Source: Steromphala cineraria (taxonomy: Eukaryota; Mollusca; Gastropoda; Trochida; Trochidae). From it: 64,000 bases of DNA. Where the stretch lies: positions 64,612,575 to 64,676,574 of the forward strand of contig OU744725.1 in assembly GCA_916613615.1 (NCBI GenBank), given 5' to 3'. Below are positions 37,801 through 49,876 of this stretch, piece by piece; the first letter of the stretch is position 1; every line of letters starts with the position of its first letter. The notes beneath the pieces are model-generated. The model saw only the letters and a list, made by a program, of their open reading frames with translations, was not told the origin of the DNA and ran no database searches. Position numbers and translations under genes: made by a program.

Positions 37801-38301
37801 TTTCGCTAATTTGGGCGTAATCGCACTTATTCAAGCCTCGTAACCCTCAACGCGCAAGAATTCCAAGTCATCAAAGTCACCAAAAGTAGGGTTGTGATAT
37901 ATCAAAATGTAGCTGAGATCATTTCGAACGACATAAGTTGGTCCAAAAATTCCAAAAAAGCAACGGTTTTCCCAATATTTGATAAAATCGCTTAATCAAG
38001 GGGCATAACTCTTACCCACTAAAATTTTCAAAGTTGCAAAAATAGGGTTGTGACCCATCTAATTGCTCCTGGGACCATCACGAAGAACTTTTATCCATTT
38101 CCGAAGACCAAAAAAGTGCCGGTTTTCGCTAATTTGGGCGTAATCGCACTTATTCAAGCCTCGTAACCCTCAACGCGCAAGAATTCCAAGTCATCAAAGT
38201 CACCAAAAGTAGGGTTGTGATATATCAAAATGTAGCTGAGATCATTTCGAACGACATAAGTTGGTCCAAAAATTCCAAAAAAGCGACGGTTTTCCCAATA
38301 G
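34876..38301. repeat. 8-unit higher-order repeat, two partial copies
   Basis: GAAAACC (34876 and 37460), CCATAAAAG for CCAAAAAAG (35204 and 37788) and GATAAAATC (35400 and 37984) recur at exactly 2584 bp, eight units. The second copy is followed by AATAGTTG at 38301, which the first copy lacks, and gains GCAACGG near 37972. The TCCTCGG/GGGAGT unit at 36456 sits inside the first copy and has no partner in the second, so the second copy is truncated or was replaced. Confidence 0.85.
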
Positions 38302-41300
38302 TTGATGAAATCGCTTAATCAAGGGGCATAACTCTTACCCACTAAAATTTTCAAAGTTGCAAAAATAGGGTTGTGACCCATCTAATTGCTCCTGGGACCA
38401 TCACGAAGAACTTTTATCCATTTCCGAAGACCAAAAAAGTGCCGGTTTTCGCTAATTTGGGCGTAATCGCACTTATTCAAGCCTCGTAACCCTCAACGTG
38501 CAAGAATTCCAAGTCATCAAAGTCACCAAAAGTAGGGTTGTGATATATCAAAATGTAGCTGAGATCATTTCGAACGACATAAGTTGGTCCAAAAATTCCA
38601 AAAAAGCGACGGTTTTCCCAATATTTGATGAAATCGCTTAATCAAGGGGCATAACTCTTACCCACTAAAATTTTCAAAGTTGCAAAAATAGGGTTGTGAC
38701 CCATGTAATTGCTCCTGGGACCATCACGAAGAACTTTTATCCATTTCCGAAGACCAAAAAAGTGCCGGTTTTCGCTAATTTGGGCGTAATCGCACTTATT
38801 CAAGCCTCGTAACCCTCAACGCGCAAGAATTCCAAGTCATCAAAGTCACCAAAAGTAGGGTTGTGATATATCAAAATGTAGCTGAGATCATTTCGAACGA
38901 CATAAGTTGGTCCAAAAATTCCAAAAAAGCGACGGTTTTCCCAATAGTTGATGAAATCGCTTAATCAAGGGGCATAACTCTTACCCACTAAAATTTTCAA
39001 AGTTGCAAAAATAGGGTTGTGACCCATCTAATTGCTCCTGGGACCATCACGAAGAACTTATATCCATTTCCGAAGACCAAAAAAGTGCCGGTTTTCGCTA
39101 ATTTGGGCGTAATCGCACTTATTCAAGCCTCGTAACCCTCAACGCGCAAGAATTCCAAGTCATCAAAGTCACCAAAAGTAGGGTTGTGATATATCAAAAT
39201 GTAGCTGAGATCATTTCGAACGACATATGTTGGTCCAAAAATTCCAAAAAAGCGACGGTTTTCCCAATATTTGATGAAATCGCTTAATCAAGGGGCATAA
39301 CTCTTACCCACTAAAATTTTCAAAGTTGCAAAAATAGGGTTGTGACCCATCTAATTGCTCCTGGGACCATCACGAAGAACTTTTATCCATTTCCGAAAAC
39401 CAAAAAAGTGCCGGTTTTCGCTAATTTGGGCGTAATCGCACTTATTCAAGCCTCGTAACCCTCAACGCGCAAGAATTCCAAGTCATCAAAGTCACCAAAA
39501 GTAGGGTTGTGATATATCAAAATGTAGCTGAGATCATTTCGAACGACATAAGTTGGTCCAAAAATTCGAAAAAAGCGACGGTTTTCCCAATATTTGATGA
39601 AATCGCTTAATCAAGGGGCATAACTCTTACCCACTAAAATTTTCAAAGTTGCAAAAATAGGGTTGTGACCCATCTAATTGCTCCTGGGACCATCACGAAG
39701 AACTTTTATCCATTTCCGAAGACCAAAAAAGTGCCGGTTTTCGCTAATTTGGGCGTAATCGCACTTATTCAAGCCTCGTAACCCTCAACGCGCAAGAATT
39801 CCAAGTCATCAAAGTCACCAAAAGTAGGGTTGTGATATATCAAAATGTAGCTGAGATCATTTCGAACGACATAAGTTGGTCCAAAAATTCCAAAAAAGCG
39901 ACGGTTTTCCCAATATTTGATGAAATCGCTTAATCAAGGGGCATAACTCTTACCCACTAAAATTTTCAAAGTTGCAAAAATAGGGTTGTGACCCATCTAA
40001 TTGCTCCTGGGACCATCACGAAGAACTTTTATCCATTTTCGAAAGACCAAAAAAGTGCCGGTTTTCGCTAATTTGGGCGTAATCGCACTTATTCAAGCCT
40101 CGTAACCCTCAACGCGCAAGAATTCCAAGTCATCAAAGTCACCAAAAGTAGGGTTGTGATATATCAAAATGTAGCTGAGATCATTTCGAACGACATAAGT
40201 TGGTCCAAAAATTCCAAAAAAGCGACGGTTTTCCCAATATTTGATGAAATCGCTTAATCAAGGGGCATAACTCTTACCCACTAAAATTTTCAAAGTTGCA
40301 AAAATAGGGTTGTGACCCATCTAATTGCTCCTGGGACCATCACGAAGAACTTTTATCCATTTCCGAAGACCAAAAAAGTGCCGGTTTTCGCTAATTTGGG
40401 CGTAATCGCACTTATTCAAGCCTCGTAACCCTCAACGCGCAAGAATTCCAAGTCATCAAAGTCACCAAAAGTAGGGTTGTGATATATCAAAATGTAGCTG
40501 AGATCAATTCGAACAACATAAGTTGGTCCAAAAATTCCCAAAAAGCGACGGTTTTCCCAATATTTTATGAAATCGCTTAATCAAGGGGCATAACTCTTAC
40601 CCACTAAAATTTTCAAAGTTGCAAAAATAGGGTTGTGACCCATCTAATTGCTCCTGGGACCATCACGAAGAACTTTTATCCATTTCCGAAGACCAAAAAA
40701 GTGCCGGTTTTCGCTAATTTGGGCGTAATCGCACTTATTCAAGCCTCGTAACCCTCAACGCGCAAGAATTCCAAGTCATCAAAGTCACCAAAAGTAGGGT
40801 TGTGATATATCAAAATGTAGCTGAGATCATTTCGAACGACATAAGTTGGTCCAAAAATTCCAAAAAAGCGACGGTTTTCCCAATATTTGATGAAATCGCT
40901 TAATCAAGGGGCATAACTTTTACCCACTAAAATTTTCAAAGTTGCAAAAATAGGGTTGTGACCCATCTAATTGCTCCTGGGACCATCACGAAGAACTTTT
41001 ATCCATTTCCGAAGACCAAAAAAGTGCCGGTTTTCGCTAATTTGGGCGTAATCGCACTTATTCAAGCCTCGTAACCCTCAACGCGCAAGAATTCCAAGTC
41101 ATCAAAGTCACCAAAAGTAGGGTTGTGATATATCAAAATGTAGCTGAGATCATTTCGAACGACATAAGTTGGTCCAAAAATTCCAAAAAAGCGACGGTTT
41201 TCCCAATATTTGATGAAATCGCTTAATCAAGGGGCATAACTCTTACCCACTAAAATTTTCAAAGTTGCAAAAATAGGGTTGTGACCCATCTAATTGCTCC

Positions 41301-44000
41301 TGGGACCATCACGAAGAACTTTTATCCATTTCCGAAGACCAAAAAAGTGCCGGTTTTCGCTAATTTGGGCGTAATCGCACTTATTCAAGCCTCGTAACCC
41401 TCAACGCGCAAGAATTCCAAGTCATCAAAGTCACCAAAAGTAGGGTTGTGATATATCAAAATGTAGCTGAGATCATTTCGAACGACATAAGTTGGTCCAA
41501 AAATTCCAAAAAAGCGACGGTTTTCCCAATATTTGATGAAATCGCTTAATCAAGGGGCATAACTCTTACCCACTAAAATTTTCAAAGTTGCAAAAATAGG
41601 GTTGTGACCTATCTAATTGCTCCTGGGACCATCACGAAGAACTTTTATCCATTTTCGAAAGACCAAAAAAGTGCCGGTTTTCGCTAATTTGGGCGTAATC
41701 GCACTTATTCAAGCCTCGTAACCCTCAACGCGCAAGAATTCCAAGTCATCAAAGTCACCAAAAGTAGGGTTGTGATATATCAAAATGTAGCTGAGATCAT
41801 TTCGAACGACATAAGTTGGTCCAAAAATTCCAAAAAAGCGACGGTTTTCCCAATATTTGATGAAATCGCTTAATCAAGGGGCATAACTCTTACCCACTAA
41901 AATTTTCAAAGTTGCAAAAATAGGGTTGTGACCCATCTAATTGCTCCTGGGACCATCACGAAGAACTTTTATCCATTTCCGAAAGACCAAAAAAGTGCCG
42001 GTTTTCGCTAATTTGGGCGTAATCGCACTTATTCAAGCCTCGTAACCCTCAACGCGCAAGAATTCCAAGTCATCAAAGTCACCAAAAGTAGGGTTGTGAT
42101 ATATCAAAATGTAGCTGAGATCATTTCGAACGACATAAGTTGGTCCAAAAATTCCAAAAAAGCGACGGTTTTCCCAATATTTGATGAAATCGCTTAATCA
42201 AGGGGCATAACTCTTACCCACTAAAATTTTCAAAGTTGCAAAAATAGGGTTGTGACCCATCTAATTGCTCCTGGGACCATCACGAAGAACTTTTATCCAT
42301 TTCCGAAGACCAAAAAAGTGCCGGTTTTCGCTAATTTGGGCGTAATCGCACTTATTCAAGCCTCGTAACCCTCAACGCGCAAGAATTCCAAGTCATCAAA
42401 GTCACCAAAAGTAGGGTTGTGATATATCAAAATGTAGCTGAGATCATTTCGAACGACATAAGTTGGTCCAAAAATTCCAAAAAAGCGACGGTTTTCCCAA
42501 TATTTGATGAAATCGCTTAATCAAGGGGCATAACTCTTACCCACTAAAATTTTCAAAGTTGCAAAAATAGGGTTGTGACCCATCTAATTGCTCCTGGGAC
42601 CATCACGAAGAACTTTTATCCATTTCCAAAGACCAAAAAAGTGCCGGTTTTTGCTAATTTGGGCGTAATCGCACTTATTCAAGCCTCGTAACCCTCAACG
42701 CGCAAGAATTCCAAGTTATCAAAGTCACCAAAAGTAGGGTTGTGATATATCAAAATGTAGCTGAGATCATTTCGAACGACATAAGTTGGTCCAAAAATTC
42801 CAAAAAAGCAACGGTTTTCCCAATATTTGATGAAATCGCTTAATCAAGGGGCATAACTCTTACCCACTAAAATTTTCAAAGTTGCAAAAATAGGGTTGTG
42901 ACCCATCTAATTGCTCCTGGGACCATCACGAAGAACTTTTATCCATTTCCGAAGACCAAAAAAGTGCCGGTTTTCGCTAATTTGGGCGTAATCGCACTTA
43001 TTCAAGCCTCGTAACCCTCAACGCGCAAGAATTCCAAGTCATCAAAGTCACCAAAAGTAGGGTTGTGATATATCAAAATGTAGCTGAGATCATTTCGAAC
43101 GACATAAGTTGGTCCAAAAATTCCAAAAAAGTGACGGTTTTCCCAATATTTGATGAAATCGCTTAATCAAGGGGCAAAACTCTTACCCACTAAAATTTTC
43201 AAAGTTGCAAAAATAGGGTTGTGACCCATCTAATTGCTCCTGGGACCATCACGAAAAACTTTTATCCATTTCCGAAGACCAAAAAAGTGCCGGTTTTCGC
43301 TAATTTGGGCGTAATCGCACTTATTCAAGCCTCGTAACCCTCAACGCGCAAGAATTCCAAGTCATCAAAGTCACCAAAAGTAGGGTTGTGATATATCAAA
43401 ATGTAGCTGAGATCATTTCGAACGACATAAGTTGGTCCAAAAATTCCAAAAAAGCGACGGTTTCCCCAATATTTGATGAAATCGCTTAATCAAGGGGCAT
43501 AACTCTTACCCACTAAAATTTTCAAAGTTGCAAAAATAGGGTTGTGACCCATCTAATTGCTCCTGGGACCATCACGAAGAACTTTTATCCATTTCCGAAG
43601 ACCAAAAAAGTGCCGGTTTTCGCTAATTTGGGCGTAATCGCACTTATTCAAGCCTCGTAACCCTCAACGCGCAAGAATTCCAAGTCATCAAAGTCACCAA
43701 AAGTAGGGTTGTGATATATCAAAATGTAGCTGAGATCATTTCGAACGACATAAGTTGGTCCAAAAATTCCAAAAAAGCGACGGTTTTCCCAATATTTGAT
43801 GAAATCGCTTAATCAAGGGGCATAACTCTTACCCACTAAAATTTTCAAAGTTGCAAAAATAGGGTTGTGACCCATCTAATTGCTCCTGGGACCATCACGA
43901 AGAACTTTTATCCATTTCCGAAGACCAAAAAAGTGCCGGTTTTCGCTAATTTGGGCGTAATCGCACTTATTCAAGCCTCGTAACCCTCAACGCGCAAGAA
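38302..44000. repeat. Consensus-like stretch with scattered variants
   Basis: About 17-18 units near consensus. Visible variants are CAACGTGC near 38499, CATGTAATT near 38705, AATAGTTG at 38947, ACATATGTT near 39228, GAAAACC at 39398, TTCGAAAAAA near 39568 and a cluster near 40507-40565. Three units carry an extra A in GAAAGACC (about 40042, 41658 and 41982); the first two also have TTTTCG and lie 1616 bp (five units plus 1) apart. The first linked CCAAAG/GTTATC unit of the right-hand subfamily appears here at 42628/42717. Confidence 0.75.
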
Positions 44001-44010
44001 TTCCAAGTCA
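44001..44010. repeat. Unit with 9-bp deletion in half A (first)
   Basis: CCAAGTCATCAAAGTCACC is shortened to CCAAGTCACC. The lost 9 bp lie between two AAGTCA words nine bases apart, a classic slippage or unequal-pairing deletion. It removes the near-tandem 9-bp duplication that makes half A longer than half B. Confidence 0.9.
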
Positions 44011-45928
44011 CCAAAAGTAGGGTTGTGATATATCAAAATGTAGCTGAGATCATTTCGAACGACATAAGTTGGTCCAAAAATTCCAAAAAAGCGACGGTTT
44101 TCCCAATATTTGATGAAATCGCTTAATCAAGGGGCATAACTCTTACCCACTAAAATTTTCAAAGTTGCAAAAATAGGGTTGTGACCCATCTAATTGCTCC
44201 TGGGACCATCACGAAGAACTTTTATCCATTTCCGAAGACCAAAAAAGTGCCGGTTTTCGCTAATTTGGGCGTAATCGCACTTATTCAAGCCTCGTAACCC
44301 TCAACGCTCAAGAATTCCAAGTCATCAAAGTCACCAAAAGTAGGGTTGTGATATATCAAAATGTAGCCGAGATCATTTCGAACGACATAAGTTGGTCCAA
44401 AAATTCCAAAAAAGCGACGGTTTTCCCAATATTTGATGAAATCGCTTAATCAAGGGGCATAACTCTTACCCACTAAAATTTTCAAAGTTGCAAAAATAGG
44501 GTTGTGACCCATCTAATTGCTCCTGGGACCATCACGAAGAACTTTTATCCATTTCCGAAGACCAAAAAAGTGCCGGTTTTCGCTAATTTGGGCGTAATCG
44601 CACTTATTCAAGCCTCGTAACCCTCAACGCGCAAGAATTCCAAGTCATCAAAGTCACCAAAAGTAGGGTTGTGATATATCAAAATGTAGCTGAGATCATT
44701 TCGAACGACATAAGTTGGTCCAAAAATTCCAAAAAAGCGACGGGTTTCCCAATATTTGATGAAATCGCTTAATCAAGGGGCATAACTCTTACCCACTAAA
44801 ATTTTCAAAGTTGCAAAAATAGAGTTGTGACCCATCTAATTGCTCCTGGGACCATCACGAAGAACTTTTATCCATTTCCAAAGACCAAAAAAGTGCCGGT
44901 TTTCGCTAATTTGGGCGTAATCGCACTTATTCAAGCCTCGTAACCCTCAACGCGCAAGAATTCCAAGTCATCAAAGTCACCAAAAGTAGGGTTGTGATAT
45001 ATCAAAATGTAGCTGAGATCATTTCGAACGACATAAGTTGTCCAAAAATTCCAAAAAAGCGACGGTTTTCCCAATATTTGATGAAATCGCTTAATCAAGG
45101 GGCATAACTCTTACCCACTAAAATTTTCAAAGTTGCAAAAATAGGGTTGTGACCCATCTAATTGCTCCTGGGACCATCACGAAGAACTTTTATCCATTTC
45201 CGAAGACCAAAAAAGTGCCGGTTTTCGCTAATTTGGGCGTAATCGCACTTATTCAAGCCTCGTAACCCTCAACGCGCAAGAATTCCAAGTCATCAAAGTC
45301 ACCAAAAGTAGGGTTGTGATATATCAAAATGTAGCTGAGATCATTTCGAACGACATAAGTTGGTCCAAAAATTCCAAAAAAGCGACGGTTTTCCCAATAT
45401 TTGATGAAATCGCTTAATCAAGGGGCATAACTCTTACCCACTAAAATTTTCAAAGTTGCAAAAATAGGGTTGTGACCCATCTAATTGCTCCTGGGACCAT
45501 CACGAAGAACTTTTATCCATTTCCAAAGACCAAAAAAGTGCCGGTTTTCGCTAATTTGGGCGTAATCGCACTTATTCAAGCCTCGTAACCCTCAACGCGC
45601 AAGAATTCCAAGTTATCAAAGTCACCAAAAGTAGGGTTGTGATATATCAAAATGTAGCTGAGATCATTTTGAACGACATAAGTTGGTCCAAAAATTCCAA
45701 AAAAGCGACGGTTTTCCCAATATTTGATGAAATCGCTTAATCAAGGGGCATAACTCTTACCCACTAAAATTTTCAAAGTTGCAAAAATAGGGTTGTGACC
45801 CATCTAATTGCTCCTGGGACCATCACGAAGAACTTTTATCCATTTCCGAAGACCAAAAAAGTGCCGGTTTTCGCTAATTTGGGCGTAATCGCACTTATTC
45901 AAGCCTCGTAACCCTCAACGCGCAAGAA

Positions 45929-45938
45929 TTCCAAGTCA
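45929..45938. repeat. Unit with 9-bp deletion in half A (second)
   Basis: Same 9-bp loss between the AAGTCA words as at 44001, copied by the 6-unit duplication; the offset is 1928 bp. Confidence 0.9.
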
Positions 45939-48134
45939 CCAAAAGTAGGGTTGTGATATATCAAAATGTAGCTGAGATCATTTCGAACGACATAAGTTGG
46001 TCCAAAAATTCCAAAAAAGCGACGGTTTTCCCAATATTTGATGAAATCGCTTAATCAAGGGGCATAACTCTTACCCACTAAAATTTTCAAAGTTGCAAAA
46101 ATAGGGTTGTGACCCATCTAATTGCTCCTGGGACCATCACGAAGAACTTTTATCCATTTCCGAAGACCAAAAAAGTGCCGGTTTTCGCTAATTTGGGCGT
46201 AATCGCACTTATTCAAGCCTCGTAACCCTCAACGCTCAAGAATTCCAAGTCATCAAAGTCACCAAAAGTAGGGTTGTGATATATCAAAATGTAGCCGAGA
46301 TCATTTCGAACGACATAAGTTGGTCCAAAAATTCCAAAAAAGCGACGGTTTTCCCAATATTTGATGAAATCGCTTAATCAAGGGGCATAACTCTTACCCA
46401 CTAAAATTTTCAAAGTTGCAAAAATAGGGTTGTGACCCATCTAATTGCTCCTGGGACCATCACGAAGAACTTTTATCCATTTCCGAAGACCAAAAAAGTG
46501 CCGGTTTTCGCTAATTTGGGCGTAATCGCACTTATTCAAGCCTCGTAACCCTCAACGCGCAAGAATTCCAAGTCATCAAAGTCACCAAAAGTAGGGTTGT
46601 GATATATCAAAATGTAGCTGAGATCATTTCGAACGACATAAGTTGGTCCAAAAATTCCAAAAAAGCGACGGTTTTCCCAATATTTGATGAAATCGCTTAA
46701 TCAAGGGGCATAACTCTTACCCACTAAAATTTTCAAAGTTGCAAAAATAGAGTTGTGACCCATCTAATTGCTCCTGGGACCATCACGAAGAACTTTTATC
46801 CATTTCCAAAGACCAAAAAAGTGCCGGTTTTCGCTAATTTGGGCGTAATCGCACTTATTCAAGCCTCGTAACCCTCAACGCGCAAGAATTCCAAGTCATC
46901 AAAGTCACCAAAAGTAGGGTTGTGATATATCAAAATGTAGCTGAGATCATTTCGAACGACATAAGTTGGTCCAAAAATTCCAAAAAAGCGACGGTTTTCC
47001 CAATATTTGATGAAATCGCTTAATCAAGGGGCATAACTCTTACCCACTAAAATTTTCAAAGTTGCAAAAAAAGGGTTGTGACCCATCTAATTGCTCCTGG
47101 GACCATCACGAAGAACTTTTATCCATTTCCGAAGACCAAAAAAGTGCCGGTTTTCGCTAATTTGGGCGTAATCGCACTTATTCAAGCCTCGTAACCCTCA
47201 ACGCGCAAGAATTCCAAGTCATCAAAGTCACCAAAAGTAGGGTTGTGATATATCAAAATGTAGCTGAGATCATTTCGAACGACATAAGTTGGTCCAAAAA
47301 TTCCCAAAAAGCGACGGTTTTCCCAATATTTGATGAAATCGCTTAATCAAGGGGCATAACTCTTACCCACTAAAATTTTCAAAGTTGCAAAAATAGGGTT
47401 GTGACCCATCTAATTGCTCCTGGGACCATCACGAAGAACTTTTATCCATTTCCAAAGACCAAAAAAGTGCCGGTTTTCGCTAATTTGGGCGTAATCGCAC
47501 TTATTCAAGCCTCGTAACCCTCAACGCGCAAGAATTCCAAGTTATCAAAGTCACCAAAAGTAGGGTTGTGATATATCAAAATGTAGCTGAGATCATTTTG
47601 AACGACATAAGTTGGTCCAAAAATTCCAAAAAAGCGACGGTTTTCCCAATATTTGATGAAATCGCTTAATCAAGGGGCATAACTCTTACCCACTAAAATT
47701 TTCAAAGTTGCAAAAATAGGGTTGTGACCCATCTAATTGCTCCTGGGACCATCACGAAGAACTTTTATCCATTTCCGAAGACCAAAAAAGTGCCGGTTTT
47801 CGCTAATTTGGGCGTAATCGCACTTATTCAAGCCTCGTAACCCTCAACGCGCAAGAATTCCAAGTCATCAAAGTCACCAAAAGTAGGGTTGTGATATATC
47901 AAAATGTAGCTGAGATCATTTCGAACGACATAAGTTGGTCCAAAAATTCCAAAAAAGCGACGGTTTTCCCAATATTTGATGAAATCGCTTAATCAAGGGG
48001 CATAACTCTTACCCACTAAAATTTTCAAAGTTGCAAAAATAGGGTTGTGACCCATCTAATTGCTCCTGGGACCATCACGAAGAACTTTTATCCATTTCCG
48101 AAGACCAAAAAAGTGCCGGTTTTCGCTAATTTGG

Positions 48135-49581
48135 TCGTAATCGCACTTATTCAAGCCTCGTAACCCTCAACGCGCAAGAATTCCAAGTCATCAAAGTCAC
48201 CAAAAGTAGGGTTGTGATATATCAAAATGTAGCTGAGATCATTTCGAACGACATAAGTTGGTCCAAAAATTCCAAAAAAGCGACGGTTTCCCCAATATTT
48301 GATGAAATCGCTTAATCAAGGGGCATAACTCTTACCCACTAAAATTTTCAAAGTTGCAAAAATAGGGTTGTGACCCATCTAATTGCTCCTGGGACCATCA
48401 CGAAGAACTTTTATCCATTTCCGAGACCAAAAAAGTGCCGGTTTTCGCTAATTTGGGCGTAATCGCACTTATTCAAGCCTCGTAACCCTCAACGCGCAAG
48501 AATTCCAAGTCATCAAAGTCACCAAAAGTAGGGTTGTGATATATCAAAATGTAGCTGAGATCATTTCGAACGACATAAGTTGGTCCAAAAATTCCAAAAA
48601 AGCGACGGTTTTCCCAATATTTGATGAAATCGCTTAATCAAGGGGCATAACTCTTACCCACTAAAATTTTCAAAGTTGCAAAAATAGGGTTGTGACCCAT
48701 CTAATTGCTCCTGGGACCATCACGAAGAACTTTTATCCATTTCCGAAGACCAAAAAAGTGCCGGTTTTCGCTAATTTGGGCGTAATCGCACTTATTCAAG
48801 CCTCGTAACCCTCAACGCGCAAGAATTCCAAGTCATCAAAGTCACCAAAAGTAGGGTTGTGATATATCAAAATGTAGCTGAGATCATTTCGAACGACATA
48901 AGTTGGTCCAAAAATTCCAAAAAAGCAACGGTTTTCCCAATATTTGATGAAATCGCTTAATCAAGGGGCATAACTCTTACCCACTAAAATTTTCAAAGTT
49001 GCAAAAATAGGGTTGTGACCCATCTAATTGCTCCTGGGACCATCACGAAGAACTTTTATCCATTTCCGAAGACCAAAAAAGTGCCGGTTTTCGCTAATTT
49101 GGGCGTAATCGCACTTATTCAAGCCTCGTAACCCTCAACGCGCAAGAATTCCAAGTCATCAAAGTCACCAAAAGTAGGGTTGTGATATATCAAAATGTAG
49201 CTGAGATCATTTCGAACGACATAAGTTGGTCCAAAAATTCCAAAAAAGCGACGGTTTTCCCAATATTTGATGAAATCGCTTAATCAAGGGGCATAACTCT
49301 TACCCACTAAAATTTTCAAAGTTGCAAAAATAGGGTTGTGACCCATCTAATTGCTCCTGGGACCATCACGAAGAACTTTTATCCATTTCCGAAGACCAAA
49401 AAAGTGCCGGTTTTCGCTAATTTGGTCGTAATCGCACTTATTCAAGCCTCGTAACCCTCAACGCGCAAGAATTCCAAGTCATCAAAGTCACCAAAAGTAG
49501 GGTTGTGATATATCAAAATGTAGCTGAGATCATTTCGAACGACATAAGTTGGTCCAAAAATTCCAAAAAAGCGACGGTTTC
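48135..49581. repeat. 4-unit higher-order repeat, two copies
   Basis: TTTGGTCGT for TTTGGGCGT (48135 and 49426) and GGTTTCCCC for GGTTTTCCC (48290 and 49581) recur at 1291 bp, four units minus the one base lost in CCGAGACC near 48424. The first copy therefore carries a private deletion acquired after, or not copied in, the duplication. GGTTTCCCC is also found alone near 43461 and 51518. Confidence 0.8.
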
Positions 49582-49876
49582 CCCAATATTTGATGAAATC
49601 GCTTAATCAAGGGGCATAACTCTTACCCACTAAAATTTTCAAAGTTGCAAAAATAGGGTTGTGACCCATCTAATTGCTCCTGGGACCATCACGAAGAACT
49701 TTTATCCATTTCCGAAGACCAAAAAAGTGCCGGTTTTCGCTAATTTGGGCGTAATCGCACTTATTCAAGCCTCGTAACCCTCAACGCGCAAGAATTCCAA
49801 GTCATCAAAGTCACCAAAAGTAGGGTTGTGATATATCAAAATGTAGCTGAGATCATTTCGAACGACATAAGTTGGT

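Larger units (their letters stand above)
44001..46808. repeat. 6-unit higher-order repeat, two copies
   Basis: Markers in order: 9-bp deletion after TTCCAAGTCA (word start 44001 and 45929), CGCTCAAG for CGCGCAAG (44308 and 46236), TAGCCGAG for TAGCTGAG (44368 and 46296), AGAGTTG for AGGGTTG (44823 and 46751) and CCAAAGACC without GTTATC (44880 and 46808). The offset is 1928 bp, equal to six units minus the 9-bp deletion and minus one base lost near 45040 in the first copy. GTTATC with ATTTTGAAC also recurs six units apart (about 45614/45670 and 47543/47598), extending the duplicate to about 47.6 kb. Confidence 0.88.
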
